The position numbers and the translations under genes are program-made. DNA of 64,000 nt from Lutibacter maritimus (lineage in GTDB: Bacteria; Bacteroidota; Bacteroidia; Flavobacteriales; Flavobacteriaceae): NCBI RefSeq assembly GCF_900116115.1, contig NZ_FOZP01000006.1, positions 124,001 through 188,000 on the forward strand, in the 5' to 3' direction. Under the pieces are notes generated by a model. That model saw nothing but the letters and a program-made list of their open reading frames with translations, was not told where the DNA came from and searched no databases. Shown here piece by piece: positions 45,602 to 54,716 of the stretch; within the stretch, counting starts at the first letter, position 1, and each line of letters begins with the position of its first letter.

Positions 45602-45934
45602 TTATATACAACAACTATTATTTTCTATATCTTGATTCAAAAATTTTAAAAAGATTTGTTTGGTATTTTCCCATACTTCAACATTTATACAATAACAAAC
45701 GCTTGTTCCTTCAATGTTTCCTTTTATAATTCCTAAATTTTTTAATTCTTTTAAGTGTTGAGAAATGGTAGCTTGTGCCAATCCAATTTCAACAACCAAA
45801 TCTCCACAAACACATGTGTTTAGTTTAAATAATTGTTGCAAAATTGCAATTCTGGCAGGATGTGCAAATACTTTAGCTATTGTTGCTAGCGTATTTTGTT
45901 CTTCATTAAACTTATCTGTTTTTGTAATTCCCAT
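45602..45934 (-). CDS. arsR: ArsR-family transcriptional repressor (copy 2)
   Basis: 110 residues, winged helix: FAHPARIAILQQLFKLNTCVCGDLVVEIGLAQATISQHLKELKNLG over residues 24-69. The CVCG motif is the classic As(III) sensor (ELCVCDL type). C-terminus ends NNSCCI. Leads the DUF6428-trx2-arsC-acr3 unit. Confidence 0.93.
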   Translation of the reverse strand: MGITKTDKFNEEQNTLATIAKVFAHPARIAILQQLFKLNTCVCGDLVVEIGLAQATISQHLKELKNLGIIKGNIEGTSVCYCINVEVWENTKQIFLKFLNQDIENNSCCI

Positions 45935-45953
45935 AATATTAATTGTTACATTG

Positions 45954-45974
45954 CAATATTACGATTAATATTGA
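45954..45974 (-). promoter_or_regulatory. Candidate ArsR operator and -7 box of arsR copy 2
   Basis: Inverted repeat CAATATT-N6-AATATTG (45954-45973). On the minus strand it contains AATATTAATCGTA, shared with the arsR copy 1 promoter, followed by TAATATTG, one mismatch from TAnnTTTG, about 20 bp before the ATG. Confidence 0.6.
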
Positions 45975-45979
45975 TATAA

Positions 45980-46013
45980 AAAAACCTAAATCAAAAAAAT
46001 TTAGGTTTTTTTT
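45980..46013 (-). terminator. Terminator of rseP
   Basis: Arms AAAAACCTAAAT / ATTTAGGTTTTT around CAAAAAA, with flanking A and T runs. 8 bp from the rseP stop. Confidence 0.8.
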
Positions 46014-46021
46014 ATATTATG

Positions 46022-47344
46022 TTAAAAAAATTTCGAAATTAATTTCACTACATCATTTCCATTTGCCAATAGCAGTAAACCAATTAAAAGAATAAAGCCA
46101 GTAATTTGGGCATATTCTAAAAACTTATCATTTGGTTTTCTTCCAGTGATCATTTCAAACAATGTAAATACAACGTGACCACCATCTAGAGCTGGGATTG
46201 GTAATAAGTTCATAAAACCAAGCATTATTGATAAAAATGCCGTAATTCCCCAGAAAGATTGCCAACTCCATGTTGCAGGAAAAATATTTCCAATGGCTAT
46301 AAATCCACCAATACTTGTAGCGCCTTTTTTAGTAAACACATATTTAAATTGTGTGATATAATCTTTTAATGTCCAAATTGCTAAAGAATTTCCTTTTGAA
46401 ATACTTTCAAAAAATGAATACTCTTTATGCTGAATGGTAATACCTCGTAATTTTGAGTTAGACACTCCTATTGTATTATCTTCTCTAGGCGTGATGGTTG
46501 CTGTTTTTGATAAACCATCTCTCTCAAAATCAATATTAATAGCATCATTTGAATTTACCACTAAGTTTGTAAATTCTTGCCAATAGGTAACTGGAGTTCC
46601 ATTTACAGCAACTATTTTGTCATATTTCATTAAACCAGCTTTTTCTGCAGGTGAATCTACAATTACAGTATCTATAACTGCTTCAGTTCTTACAGAAAAA
46701 GGTTCCATTACTCCATTTCCCCACATTATATTTCCAATATCTTCTGGAATACTAATTGTTTCGGAAGTTCCATCTTCATGCAATACATCTAATGAGGTAA
46801 TTCCTCTTAAAAATAAATGCTTATTAATATCGGTAACATCTAAAGGTTCTTCACCGTTAAATTTTGTGATTTTATCACCATCTTTAAATCCGAATTCTTT
46901 AAACAATTCATTAACCGCAAAACCGTTTTTTACATCTAAAGGTTTTACAAATTCAACTCCCCAAGTAAAGGTTATTAAAATATAAATTACAATACCTAAA
47001 ATAAAATTTACAATAACTCCGCCCAACATAATAATTAAACGTTGCCAAGCTGGTTTAGATCTAAATTCCCAAGGTTGTGCAGGTTGCTTCATTTGTTCAG
47101 TGTCCATGCTTTCATCAATCATACCTGATATTTTTACATAGCCACCTAAAGGAATCCAACCAATTCCATACTCGGTTTCTCCTATTTTCTTTTTTAATAA
47201 TGAGAATTTATAATCAAAAAATAAGTAGAATTTTTCTACTCTTGTTTTAAATAGTTTTGCAGGTATAAAATGTCCTAATTCGTGTAAAACAATTAAAAAC
47301 GATAAACTTAAAATAAACTGTGCTGCCTTTATTAATATTTCCAT
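46022..47344 (-). CDS. rseP: RIP metalloprotease RseP (site-2 protease)
   Basis: 440 residues; membrane zinc protease. HExxH motif VLHELGHFIPAKLF at the first helix, PDZ domains (DKITKFNGEEPLDVT; AGLMKYDKIVAVNGTPV) and the second-helix motif NLLPIPALDGGHVVF. In flavobacteria it takes part in regulated intramembrane proteolysis of anti-sigma factors. Single-gene unit. Confidence 0.95.
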   Translation of the reverse strand: MEILIKAAQFILSLSFLIVLHELGHFIPAKLFKTRVEKFYLFFDYKFSLLKKKIGETEYGIGWIPLGGYVKISGMIDESMDTEQMKQPAQPWEFRSKPAWQRLIIMLGGVIVNFILGIVIYILITFTWGVEFVKPLDVKNGFAVNELFKEFGFKDGDKITKFNGEEPLDVTDINKHLFLRGITSLDVLHEDGTSETISIPEDIGNIMWGNGVMEPFSVRTEAVIDTVIVDSPAEKAGLMKYDKIVAVNGTPVTYWQEFTNLVVNSNDAINIDFERDGLSKTATITPREDNTIGVSNSKLRGITIQHKEYSFFESISKGNSLAIWTLKDYITQFKYVFTKKGATSIGGFIAIGNIFPATWSWQSFWGITAFLSIMLGFMNLLPIPALDGGHVVFTLFEMITGRKPNDKFLEYAQITGFILLIGLLLLANGNDVVKLISKFF

Positions 47345-47504
47345 AAATGTGTTTCAAAAAACTAAAATCGCACAAATGTACGGTTTTAAATACAGTTTTT
47401 AAAAGTCCTTAATTAAGATATTGAAGGTTTTAACAAAGTTTTAAAGCAATACGGTTACTATAATATCTAATTATACTAAATTTGTTATTTAATTTAACAG
47501 TAAA

Positions 47505-48173
47505 ATGGACTTAAAATTTTTCAAAAAATCAATTCCAACACTTGCTATTATGGCGGTATTTTCAGTTGGAATGATTTATGCAATTTATACTTTGCTAACG
47601 CCAAATAAAAAATTACCAATTTTTAATCCTTCTGATGTAAATCCAAAATTAGTTGATGAAAGCGTTGTTCACATTAGAAGAAATCATAAAGTTGCCGATT
47701 TTAGTTTAATCAACCAAAATGGCAATACCATTACACAAGACAATTATAAAGATAAAATTTATGTAGCAGATTTTTTCTTTACCAGATGCATGACCATTTG
47801 CCCGGTAATGACAAACAATATTGGAAAATTACAAGAAGTTTTTAAAAATGATGATGATGTTATGTTTTTATCTCATTCGGTAACGCCAGATATTGATAGC
47901 GTTTCAGTATTAAAAGAATACGCAATTGCAAAAGGTGTAATTGACGCCAAATGGAATATAACAACCGGAAGTAAAAAACATATTTATGAGCTTGCCCGAA
48001 AAAGTTATTTTGCTGTTTTAGAAGAAGGCGATGGCGGTTTGCAAGATTTTATACATACAGAAAATTTTATATTGGTTGATAAGAAAAAACAAATTAGAGG
48101 TTTTTACGATGGCACCAATAATGAAGACATAGAAAGACTTATTAGTGATATTAAACTACTGCAAACTGAATAA
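47505..48173 (+). CDS. SCO1/SenC family protein
   Basis: 222 residues; N-terminal membrane anchor TLAIMAVFSVGMIYAIYTLL, then a Trx-like fold with copper-ligand motif DFFFTRCMTICPVMT (CxxxC) and ligand His in FIHTENFILVD. SCO proteins help to insert copper into cytochrome oxidase CuA. A TAAATTTG -7 box is at 47477-47484. Confidence 0.93.
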   Translation: MDLKFFKKSIPTLAIMAVFSVGMIYAIYTLLTPNKKLPIFNPSDVNPKLVDESVVHIRRNHKVADFSLINQNGNTITQDNYKDKIYVADFFFTRCMTICPVMTNNIGKLQEVFKNDDDVMFLSHSVTPDIDSVSVLKEYAIAKGVIDAKWNITTGSKKHIYELARKSYFAVLEEGDGGLQDFIHTENFILVDKKKQIRGFYDGTNNEDIERLISDIKLLQTE

Positions 48174-48198
48174 TTTTATTAATGATATTTATCATAGT

Positions 48199-48226
48199 TT
48201 AGAATCATTCTAATTTACTATATTTG
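48199..48226 (+). promoter_or_regulatory. feoA promoter with DtxR-like palindrome
   Basis: TTAGAATCATTCTAA (48199-48213): 7-bp arms around one base. Five bp later comes -7 TATATTTG (48219-48226), 26 bp before the ATG. The half-site TTTAGA resembles the dtxR palindrome at 54636-54657. Iron repression by a DtxR or Fur protein is inferred. Confidence 0.6.
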
Positions 48227-48252
48227 CTCATTATTTATAATTATTCTTAATA

Positions 48253-48480
48253 ATGGGTGATACTATAGCAAGTTTGCGAATTGGAGAACGTGGAATTATT
48301 GAAGATTTTTCTTTAGATATTATTCCGTTATGTTTACTAGAAATGGGTTGCTTACCAGGTAAAGAAGTAAGTTTAATTCAAATTGCACCACTTAAAGATC
48401 CGTTGTATATTAAGGTTAATGGAAGTCATTTAGCAATTAGAAAAGAAATGGCTGATCTAATTAATATCACAAAGTTGTAG
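48253..48480 (+). CDS. feoA: FeoA, ferrous iron transport accessory protein
   Basis: 75 residues, SH3-like: SLRIGERGIIEDFS, LLEMGCLPGKEVSLIQIAPL and YIKVNGSHLAIRKEMADLI. Small cytoplasmic partner of FeoB. 3 bp before feoB. Confidence 0.95.
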   Translation: MGDTIASLRIGERGIIEDFSLDIIPLCLLEMGCLPGKEVSLIQIAPLKDPLYIKVNGSHLAIRKEMADLINITKL

Positions 48481-48483
48481 TAC

Positions 48484-50595
48484 ATGAGAAATAATGCCGT
48501 TTTAAATGTTGCATTAGTGGGAAACCCTAATACCGGAAAAACTTCACTATTTAATCAACTTACAGGTTTAAAACAAAAAGTAGGAAATTACCCAGGCATA
48601 ACGGTAGATAAAAAGCATGGAAAATGTAAAATTTCTGATGAATTAACTGCCGAAATTGTAGACTTACCAGGAACATACAGTATTAATCCACAAACTTTAG
48701 ACGAAACTATTGTTCTTGAAACACTTTTAAATAAAAAAAACGAATCGTATCCCGATGCAATAATTGTTGTTGCTGAGGTTGAAAATTTAAAAAGAAACCT
48801 ATTATTATTCACTCAAATTAAAGACTTACAAATTCCAACCATTTTGGTCATAAACATGTCCGATCAAATGGAAAGAAAAGGAATAAATATTGATATTGAA
48901 ACACTTAAAACAGCTTTAAAAACCGAAATTGTTTTAATTAGCTCTCGTAAAAATATTGGAATTGATGTTCTAAAAAAAGAATTAGCCAATTATAAAAATT
49001 GGAATACAGAAACACTCGCTAACATTTCAACAAAAATTGATGCTAATTATTTTAGTGAACTTGAAAAAACTTTTTCTGAAAATTCATTATACAAATCTTG
49101 GTTATTAATTACACAACAAGAATATTGTCATTTTTTAACTGAAGCGCAAAATAAAAAAATAAATACCTTTAAAACTGATGTTGAAAAAATAAAAAAATAC
49201 CAACATAAGGAAACTATTTTTAGGTATCAAAAAATAAATGAAATTTTAAAAACAGCATATAAAGTTGATAAATCTAAGGCAACTGATTTACGTTCTAAAT
49301 TAGATAGTATATTAACTCATAAAATATGGGGTTATGTTATTTTTGCTTTTATTTTACTACTTATATTTCAATCAATTTTTGAATGGGCTAGTTTTCCAAT
49401 GGACTTAATTGATGGCATATTTGCCAAATTAAGTCAACTTGCAAAAAATAATTTACCCGAAGGCGTATTTACCAATTTAATAGCTGAAGGTATTATACCA
49501 GGTATTGGTGGTGTTTTAATCTTCATTCCACAAATTGCCATATTATTTTTGTTTATTTCACTATTAGAAGAAACCGGTTATATGAGCCGAGTTGTATTTT
49601 TAATGGATAAAATAATGCGTAAGTTTGGAATGAGTGGAAAAAGTATTATTCCATTAATTTCAGGAACAGCTTGTGCAATTCCAGCTGTTATGGCTTCCCG
49701 TAATATAAGCAATTGGAAAGAACGCCTAATTACAATTTTAGTGGTTCCATTTACAACTTGCTCTGCAAGGTTACCTGTTTATGCCATTTTAATATCCTTA
49801 ATAATTCCTAGTAAAAGAATTTTTGGCATCTTTAACCTACAAGGTTTAACATTAATGGCGTTGTATTTATTAGGATTTACTGCAGCTATATTTTCAGCAA
49901 TTTTACTTAATAATGTGTTGAAAGTTGAACATAGAAGCTTTTTTGTAATTGAAATGCCAAATTATAAAGTGCCTTCTGTTAAAAATGTATTTTATGAAGT
50001 AGTTGAAAAAACTAAAGCGTTTATTTTAGGAGCTGGGAAAATTATTTTAGCATTATCAATAGTATTATGGTTTTTAGCTTCTAACGGAACATCAGCATAT
50101 AAAAATGCAGAAAAACATGTTACAACACTTGAAGAAAATTCCAATTTAGATAATGAAGCACTTCAAAAGAAAATAGCATCATATAAATTAGAAAACTCCT
50201 ACATTGGTACAATGGGAAAATTTATTGAACCTGTAATTGAACCTATGGGTTATGATTGGAAAATAGGAATAGCTTTAATAAGTTCATTTGCCGCTCGTGA
50301 AGTTTTTGTTGGCGCATTAGCAACCATTTATAGTGTTGAAAGTGAAGGAGAAGATGTTGGCACCATAAAAGAACGAATGGGGGCGGAAATAAACCCAAAA
50401 ACAGGTTTAAAACGTTTTAATTTTGCTACAGGAATGTCACTACTGCTTTTTTATGCTTTTGCAATGCAATGTATTGGCACATTGGCAATTGTTAAACGTG
50501 AAACTAAAAGTTGGAAATGGCCTATTTTACAATTGGTTGGAATGGGAGCTTTAGCCTATATTGCAGCTTTTTTAGCCTTTAATATACTAAGCTAA
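48484..50595 (+). CDS. feoB: FeoB, ferrous iron transporter
   Basis: 703 residues. N-terminal G domain (GNPNTGKTSLFNQL, GITVDKKHG, DLPGTYS, NMSD), helical GDI domain, then membrane domain with canonical gate motifs GTACAIPAVMASRNI and PFTTCSARLPVYA. Full-length and intact. Overlaps the next small gene in a TAATG arrangement. The second FeoB in this window lacks these canonical gate residues. Confidence 0.97.
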   Translation: MRNNAVLNVALVGNPNTGKTSLFNQLTGLKQKVGNYPGITVDKKHGKCKISDELTAEIVDLPGTYSINPQTLDETIVLETLLNKKNESYPDAIIVVAEVENLKRNLLLFTQIKDLQIPTILVINMSDQMERKGINIDIETLKTALKTEIVLISSRKNIGIDVLKKELANYKNWNTETLANISTKIDANYFSELEKTFSENSLYKSWLLITQQEYCHFLTEAQNKKINTFKTDVEKIKKYQHKETIFRYQKINEILKTAYKVDKSKATDLRSKLDSILTHKIWGYVIFAFILLLIFQSIFEWASFPMDLIDGIFAKLSQLAKNNLPEGVFTNLIAEGIIPGIGGVLIFIPQIAILFLFISLLEETGYMSRVVFLMDKIMRKFGMSGKSIIPLISGTACAIPAVMASRNISNWKERLITILVVPFTTCSARLPVYAILISLIIPSKRIFGIFNLQGLTLMALYLLGFTAAIFSAILLNNVLKVEHRSFFVIEMPNYKVPSVKNVFYEVVEKTKAFILGAGKIILALSIVLWFLASNGTSAYKNAEKHVTTLEENSNLDNEALQKKIASYKLENSYIGTMGKFIEPVIEPMGYDWKIGIALISSFAAREVFVGALATIYSVESEGEDVGTIKERMGAEINPKTGLKRFNFATGMSLLLFYAFAMQCIGTLAIVKRETKSWKWPILQLVGMGALAYIAAFLAFNILS

Positions 50596-50711
50596 TGCAA
50601 GAAATATTAACATACATAGCTTTAGTACTCGCAGTCGGATTTTTAATTAAAAAATACTTTTTTAAAAATAAAAAAAAGGGTAATTGTATAGATGGTTGTG
50701 ACTGCCATTAA
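50595..50711 (+). CDS. FeoB-associated Cys-rich membrane peptide
   Basis: 38 residues: one membrane helix (EILTYIALVLAVGFLIKKYFF) then a basic stretch and a Cys-rich end GNCIDGCDC. Matches the FeoB-associated Cys-rich family by shape. Its ATG overlaps the feoB stop. Its 3' end is 1 bp from the convergent split-FeoB permease gene. May help Feo assembly or iron binding. Confidence 0.85.
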   Translation: MQEILTYIALVLAVGFLIKKYFFKNKKKGNCIDGCDCH

Positions 50712-50712
50712 A

Positions 50713-52125
50713 TTACACTAATATTCGCCATACCTGCGCAACAATAAAACAAACCACAAAACCTATAATTAAAGGTAAAACACTTGCTATAACAGTCCAT
50801 TTTACACTTTTAGTTTCTTTATAAATGGTGTAAATTGTAGTACTACAAGGGTTATGTAATAAACTGAATAACATTAAATTAACCGCTGTTAAAAGTGTCC
50901 ATCCACCTGCTCTTAATATTTCTCCTGTTGCTGTAGCCGATTCTAATTCAAACATTACACCGTTCCCTTCTCCTACACCTGAAATGGAAACACTCATTAC
51001 AGTTAACATTAATATAGTTGGAATTACAATTTCATTTGCAGGAATTGCAACTATATAAGCTAATAAAATAACACCATTAAGCCCTATTAAAAAACCAAAA
51101 CCATTTAAATGTTCTATCATCCAATGCGCAATAGTTATATTGCCAATTGAGATATTGGCAATTAACCAAATTACTGCACCTGCTGGGGCTGCAAATACAC
51201 AAGCTCGCCATAAAACAATTAAAGTCCTATCAATTAATGATGTATAAATTGTTTTCCAAAATACTGGAGGTCTGTATGGAGGCAATTCTAATGTAAAGGA
51301 TGAAACTTCACCTTTTAACAAAGTTTTGGATAAGAAATATGATACAGCAAATGTAAAAAACACACCTAAAAGCGCAATTGTGATTACAGACAAAGTTGAT
51401 AAAGCTCCAGCAAATCCTTTGGGAACCATTGCCCCAATAAAAATAGACGCAATTAATATTTGTGTTGGCCAACGCCCATTACATAAAGAAAAATTATTAG
51501 TTATGATTGCAATTAACCTTTCCCGTGGACTATCAATTATTCTAGTAGCAACAACTCCCGCAGCGTTACAACCAAATCCCATACTCATTGTTAAAGCTTG
51601 CTTTCCGTGCGCGCCAGATTTTTTAAATAAATTATCTAAATTAAAAGCAGCTCGTGGTAAATATCCAAAATCTTCTAACAAAGTAAATAGCGGGAAAAAT
51701 ATAGCCATTGGCGGTAACATAACAGCAATCACCCAAGCTAAAGCCAAGTATACACCATCAAACAAAAAACCAGCCAACCAAATAGGAAATCCTATTGAAA
51801 TTGTTGTTTCTTTTAACCAAGGATGAATGGTATCTAACAATAATTGTGACAATAAACCCGATGGATAATTTGCGCCAATAATAGTTAACCATAAAACAAC
51901 TGATAAAATTAAAATCATAATTGGGAAACCCCAAATTTTACTGGTTACAATTTTATCTAAAACTCTATCAAAACGAAAATGTTTTGTGGCTCCTTTTTTA
52001 AATACTGAATTTTGAGCAATTTGAGCTGCATCAGAATAAATACCTTCGGTTAATTTATCATGAAAGCCATCTCCAATTTGCCATCTTAAATCGTTACTTA
52101 TATTTAATATTTTATTTGTTTTCAT
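50713..52125 (-). CDS. Split FeoB: membrane (nucleoside-recognition/Gate) half
   Basis: 470 residues. Begins in the helical linker region ([20 protein letters not shown]), then about ten helices with the two FeoB gate repeats. The motif positions read [13 protein letters not shown] and [14 protein letters not shown] instead of the usual CxxPAVMAAR and CGARLPVY. There is no G domain; this is encoded by the upstream gene 25 bp away. The altered pore motifs suggest a substrate other than Fe(II), perhaps Mn(II), which is inference supported by the DtxR-type regulators upstream. Confidence 0.88.
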   Translation of the reverse strand: MKTNKILNISNDLRWQIGDGFHDKLTEGIYSDAAQIAQNSVFKKGATKHFRFDRVLDKIVTSKIWGFPIMILILSVVLWLTIIGANYPSGLLSQLLLDTIHPWLKETTISIGFPIWLAGFLFDGVYLALAWVIAVMLPPMAIFFPLFTLLEDFGYLPRAAFNLDNLFKKSGAHGKQALTMSMGFGCNAAGVVATRIIDSPRERLIAIITNNFSLCNGRWPTQILIASIFIGAMVPKGFAGALSTLSVITIALLGVFFTFAVSYFLSKTLLKGEVSSFTLELPPYRPPVFWKTIYTSLIDRTLIVLWRACVFAAPAGAVIWLIANISIGNITIAHWMIEHLNGFGFLIGLNGVILLAYIVAIPANEIVIPTILMLTVMSVSISGVGEGNGVMFELESATATGEILRAGGWTLLTAVNLMLFSLLHNPCSTTIYTIYKETKSVKWTVIASVLPLIIGFVVCFIVAQVWRILV

Positions 52126-52150
52126 TTATTGTATATCTACTAAAAATAAG

Positions 52151-52921
52151 TTATTCTGTAATAAATTCACCTGTTTTTACAGCTTCAATAATACGTTCAT
52201 CACCATCTAATAATCGTAGTGCAATCCATCTGCTATTTGGAATATTTGGATATTCTTTTTCAATTTCAACACATAATTTTTCAATGGCATTATTAATTTG
52301 TTTTGGCACATTTTTTATGCGGTGTGGTTTACAAATAATTTCACCAGTTGCAACTTTGTGAATTGTACTAATTAATTCTTGAATTCCTACTTTTGAACGT
52401 GCACTAGTTGGAATTACAGGAATCCCTAAATCGCGTGCTAAAGTTCTATCATCAATCTCAATTTCCATACGTTTTGCTTCATCCATTAAGTTTAAACATA
52501 AAACAGCTTTATTGGTAATTTCTAAAATTTGTAGCACTAAATTTAGATTTCTTTCCAACCTACTAGCATCTACAACTATAACGGTAACGTCTGGTTTTCC
52601 GAAAAGTATAAAGCTTCTGGCAACTTCTTCATCTTGAGAAGTAGAAAGCAATGAATACGTTCCTGGTAAATCAACCAATTTATATTTTTTCTCATTAAAA
52701 CTATAGCCACCTTCTGCTCTGGTTACAGTTTTCCCTGGCCAGTTTCCTGTATGTTGCCTTAATCCTGTTAAAGCATTAAAAACAGTACTTTTACCGGTGT
52801 TTGGATTTCCTGCTAATGCAACAACAAAATCTGTATCATCTGTATTTATTCCTAATTTTTTTAATCCAGATGTGTTGCTGTATTCACAACTGTCGCAAGC
52901 GCTTTTAGTTACTGTTTGCAT
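52151..52921 (-). CDS. Split FeoB: GTPase half
   Basis: 256 residues. CxxC near the N-terminus (CDSCEYS), then a FeoB G domain: [14 protein letters not shown] (about 38-51), [27 protein letters not shown] and SARSKVGI. It stops at a normal TAA after the GDI-like region ([14 protein letters not shown]). No frameshift is needed to explain the split: both halves have proper starts and stops. Overlaps the upstream regulator gene by 17 bp. Confidence 0.9.
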   Translation of the reverse strand: MQTVTKSACDSCEYSNTSGLKKLGINTDDTDFVVALAGNPNTGKSTVFNALTGLRQHTGNWPGKTVTRAEGGYSFNEKKYKLVDLPGTYSLLSTSQDEEVARSFILFGKPDVTVIVVDASRLERNLNLVLQILEITNKAVLCLNLMDEAKRMEIEIDDRTLARDLGIPVIPTSARSKVGIQELISTIHKVATGEIICKPHRIKNVPKQINNAIEKLCVEIEKEYPNIPNSRWIALRLLDGDERIIEAVKTGEFITE

Positions 52922-53942
52922 GGTTTTTAATTTTTTCGATTAAAATAAATTTTGCTTGTTCATTTCTAATAGCTATTGCGGTATTTCTTACTAAATAAGA
53001 TCTTGGGTTGTTCATTGGACTGATTAAATCTAACTCAATTGTTGTGTTTAAAACAAACCCTAAATCTAAGAGTCTTCTTCGCATTTCTCCTCTACATTCA
53101 TTAGAAATACCAATAATTTTAGCACTTTCATTTTCTTTTAAACTAGAAAGTCTGAAAGTGTTTTCTTCTAAAATTTCATCTTTTAATAATTGTAAAATGG
53201 TAATATTATTTGCAACAATAGGCGCTAGCACATATTCTTCACCTTCGGAATGAAATACAATTCGTTTTTCATTATTTTCAACAATATGAACGTGTGAACC
53301 AATATGTAAATCTTCGGCTAAAATTTGTTGGTAAATAATATCTGGTTCATCTTCAATATGAACAATTCTACCTATAGTTCCTTCTTTAAAAACAGGCATT
53401 GGTTTTCCTTGGATAGCTTCAATTTCACCAAATTCTGTAGGAATTGGATCTCCGTGAGGATCAAATCTTGGATTTCCTAAATTAGTTGCCAGCTCTTTTG
53501 CTTGCTTGGTATTTAATTTATGTTCCATTTTTTCAGCAATATCATGCCAATCTTTTTTATCAAAACCTGTTTTTTCTGATAAATATTTTTCCCATAAACG
53601 GTGAACTCTAATAATTCGTAACGCATAGTCCATACCATTTTCTGTAAGTTTAATAGTACCATTATTAAAATTTATTAATTGGTTTGCCTCCATTTGGGCT
53701 ATAGTTTCTATTATTTTTTTGGGGCGAATATTTGTTGATGAAATAATATCGTTGGTACTTAAAGAATTTCCACCATCTTCCGCGTGATATAATTTTTTTA
53801 AAATATCTTCAATTAATGTTTTTGAATCGTTTTTAAAACTGTTTTTTAATCGCCAATAAATACCACCTTTTGGATAAAAAAGCACAACTAAAAGTATTAT
53901 TACAGCTGTAAAAACAAGTAAATATGTTATAGGACTTGCCAT
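52905..53942 (-). CDS. Membrane-anchored DtxR-family regulator fused to FeoA domains
   Basis: 345 residues. An N-terminal membrane helix ([19 protein letters not shown]) precedes a DtxR winged helix (about 40-110; [23 protein letters not shown]), the dimer/metal domain ([33 protein letters not shown]) and two FeoA/SH3-like domains (about 195-265 and 270-340). A DNA-binding metal sensor tethered to the membrane is unusual. The FeoA part may instead serve the split FeoB directly as its missing FeoA partner. Cotranscribed between dtxR and the split feoB. Confidence 0.85.
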   Translation of the reverse strand: MASPITYLLVFTAVIILLVVLFYPKGGIYWRLKNSFKNDSKTLIEDILKKLYHAEDGGNSLSTNDIISSTNIRPKKIIETIAQMEANQLINFNNGTIKLTENGMDYALRIIRVHRLWEKYLSEKTGFDKKDWHDIAEKMEHKLNTKQAKELATNLGNPRFDPHGDPIPTEFGEIEAIQGKPMPVFKEGTIGRIVHIEDEPDIIYQQILAEDLHIGSHVHIVENNEKRIVFHSEGEEYVLAPIVANNITILQLLKDEILEENTFRLSSLKENESAKIIGISNECRGEMRRRLLDLGFVLNTTIELDLISPMNNPRSYLVRNTAIAIRNEQAKFILIEKIKNHANSN

Positions 53943-53946
53943 AAGT

Positions 53947-54606
53947 TTATTTTAAATTAACAAAAACGTTTGTACTCACTTTATTTGAAAGTATTATTGA
54001 ATGTCCTCCAATTAATTTAACAGTCATAGAATCGTCAAAATCAAATTTATCTACAATTGTTAATTCAGAATTAATTGTTATTTCATGCTTATCTAAAAAC
54101 TGCAAAAATGATTTAGAGTTATCTTTTACACAAGAAACTTTATAAATTTTATTGGTAATTCCTTCACTTAATAAAATTGAGTTATTGAATGGTATTTCTC
54201 CATTTTTTTTAGGAATAGGATCTCCATGCGGATCTATTGTTGGATAGTTTAAAAAAGTATCCAATCTATCTATTAATTGATCAGATTTTATATGCTCTAA
54301 TTGTTCGGCAACGTCATGTACTTCGTCCCAATTAAATTTTAATGTATCTACCAAAAAAACCTCCCACAATCTATGTTTTCTAACAACATTTACAGCGATT
54401 AATTCTCCTTTTTTTGTTAATGAAACTCCTCTATATTTTTCATAATTAACCAATTTTTTATCTGCCAATTTTTTTAGCATATCGGTAACAGAAGACGCTT
54501 TTGTTTGCAGCTCATTTGCTATTAAGTTAGTGCTAACATTTTTGCTATTAGAAAACGCTAATTTGTGAATAACCTTTAAATAATTTTCTTCAGAGTGTGA
54601 AAACAT
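53947..54606 (-). CDS. DtxR/MntR-family metal-dependent regulator
   Basis: 219 residues: winged helix (SEENYLKVIHKLAFSNSKN; LQTKASSVTDMLKKLADKKLV), dimerisation and metal-binding domain (VRKHRLWEVFLVDTLKFNWDEVHDVAEQLEH across 73-105; DPHGDPIP) and a C-terminal FeoA-like SH3 domain. First gene of the operon; preceded by a 22-bp perfect palindrome. Fe or Mn sensing cannot be decided from sequence alone. Confidence 0.92.
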   Translation of the reverse strand: MFSHSEENYLKVIHKLAFSNSKNVSTNLIANELQTKASSVTDMLKKLADKKLVNYEKYRGVSLTKKGELIAVNVVRKHRLWEVFLVDTLKFNWDEVHDVAEQLEHIKSDQLIDRLDTFLNYPTIDPHGDPIPKKNGEIPFNNSILLSEGITNKIYKVSCVKDNSKSFLQFLDKHEITINSELTIVDKFDFDDSMTVKLIGGHSIILSNKVSTNVFVNLK

Positions 54607-54622
54607 ACATATAATATTTAGA

Positions 54623-54657
54623 CAAATATAACTAAAAATTTAGACTAGTCTAAATTT
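54623..54657 (-). promoter_or_regulatory. DtxR operator (22-bp perfect palindrome) and -7 box
   Basis: A perfect palindrome with 11-bp arms AAATTTAGACT spans 54636-54657. On the minus strand it ends 5 bp before TATATTTG (54630-54623), a perfect -7 box. The operator covers the promoter, so repression of the dtxR operon is the simplest reading. DtxR/MntR operators are commonly palindromes with a TTAG-type half-site. Confidence 0.8.
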
Positions 54658-54668
54658 GAGATTATTAT

Positions 54669-54700
54669 TTTGATTTTCAACACATAAAATTGTATTTTTG
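54669..54700 (+). promoter_or_regulatory. Promoter of panE
   Basis: TTTG at 54669-54672, 20-bp spacer, -7 TATTTTTG at 54693-54700, 16 bp before the ATG. Confidence 0.6.
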
Positions 54701-54716
54701 AATAAATTGAAATTTA

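Noticed and set aside
51326-51826. 166-codon plus-strand frame opposite the split FeoB permease
   Set aside because: Antisense to a clear multi-helix membrane protein gene; translation has no recognisable motif.
50713-52921. The second FeoB as a pseudogene broken by a frameshift
   Set aside because: Both halves have their own start and stop, a 25-bp intergenic gap, intact GTPase motifs and complete membrane repeats; a natural split fits better.
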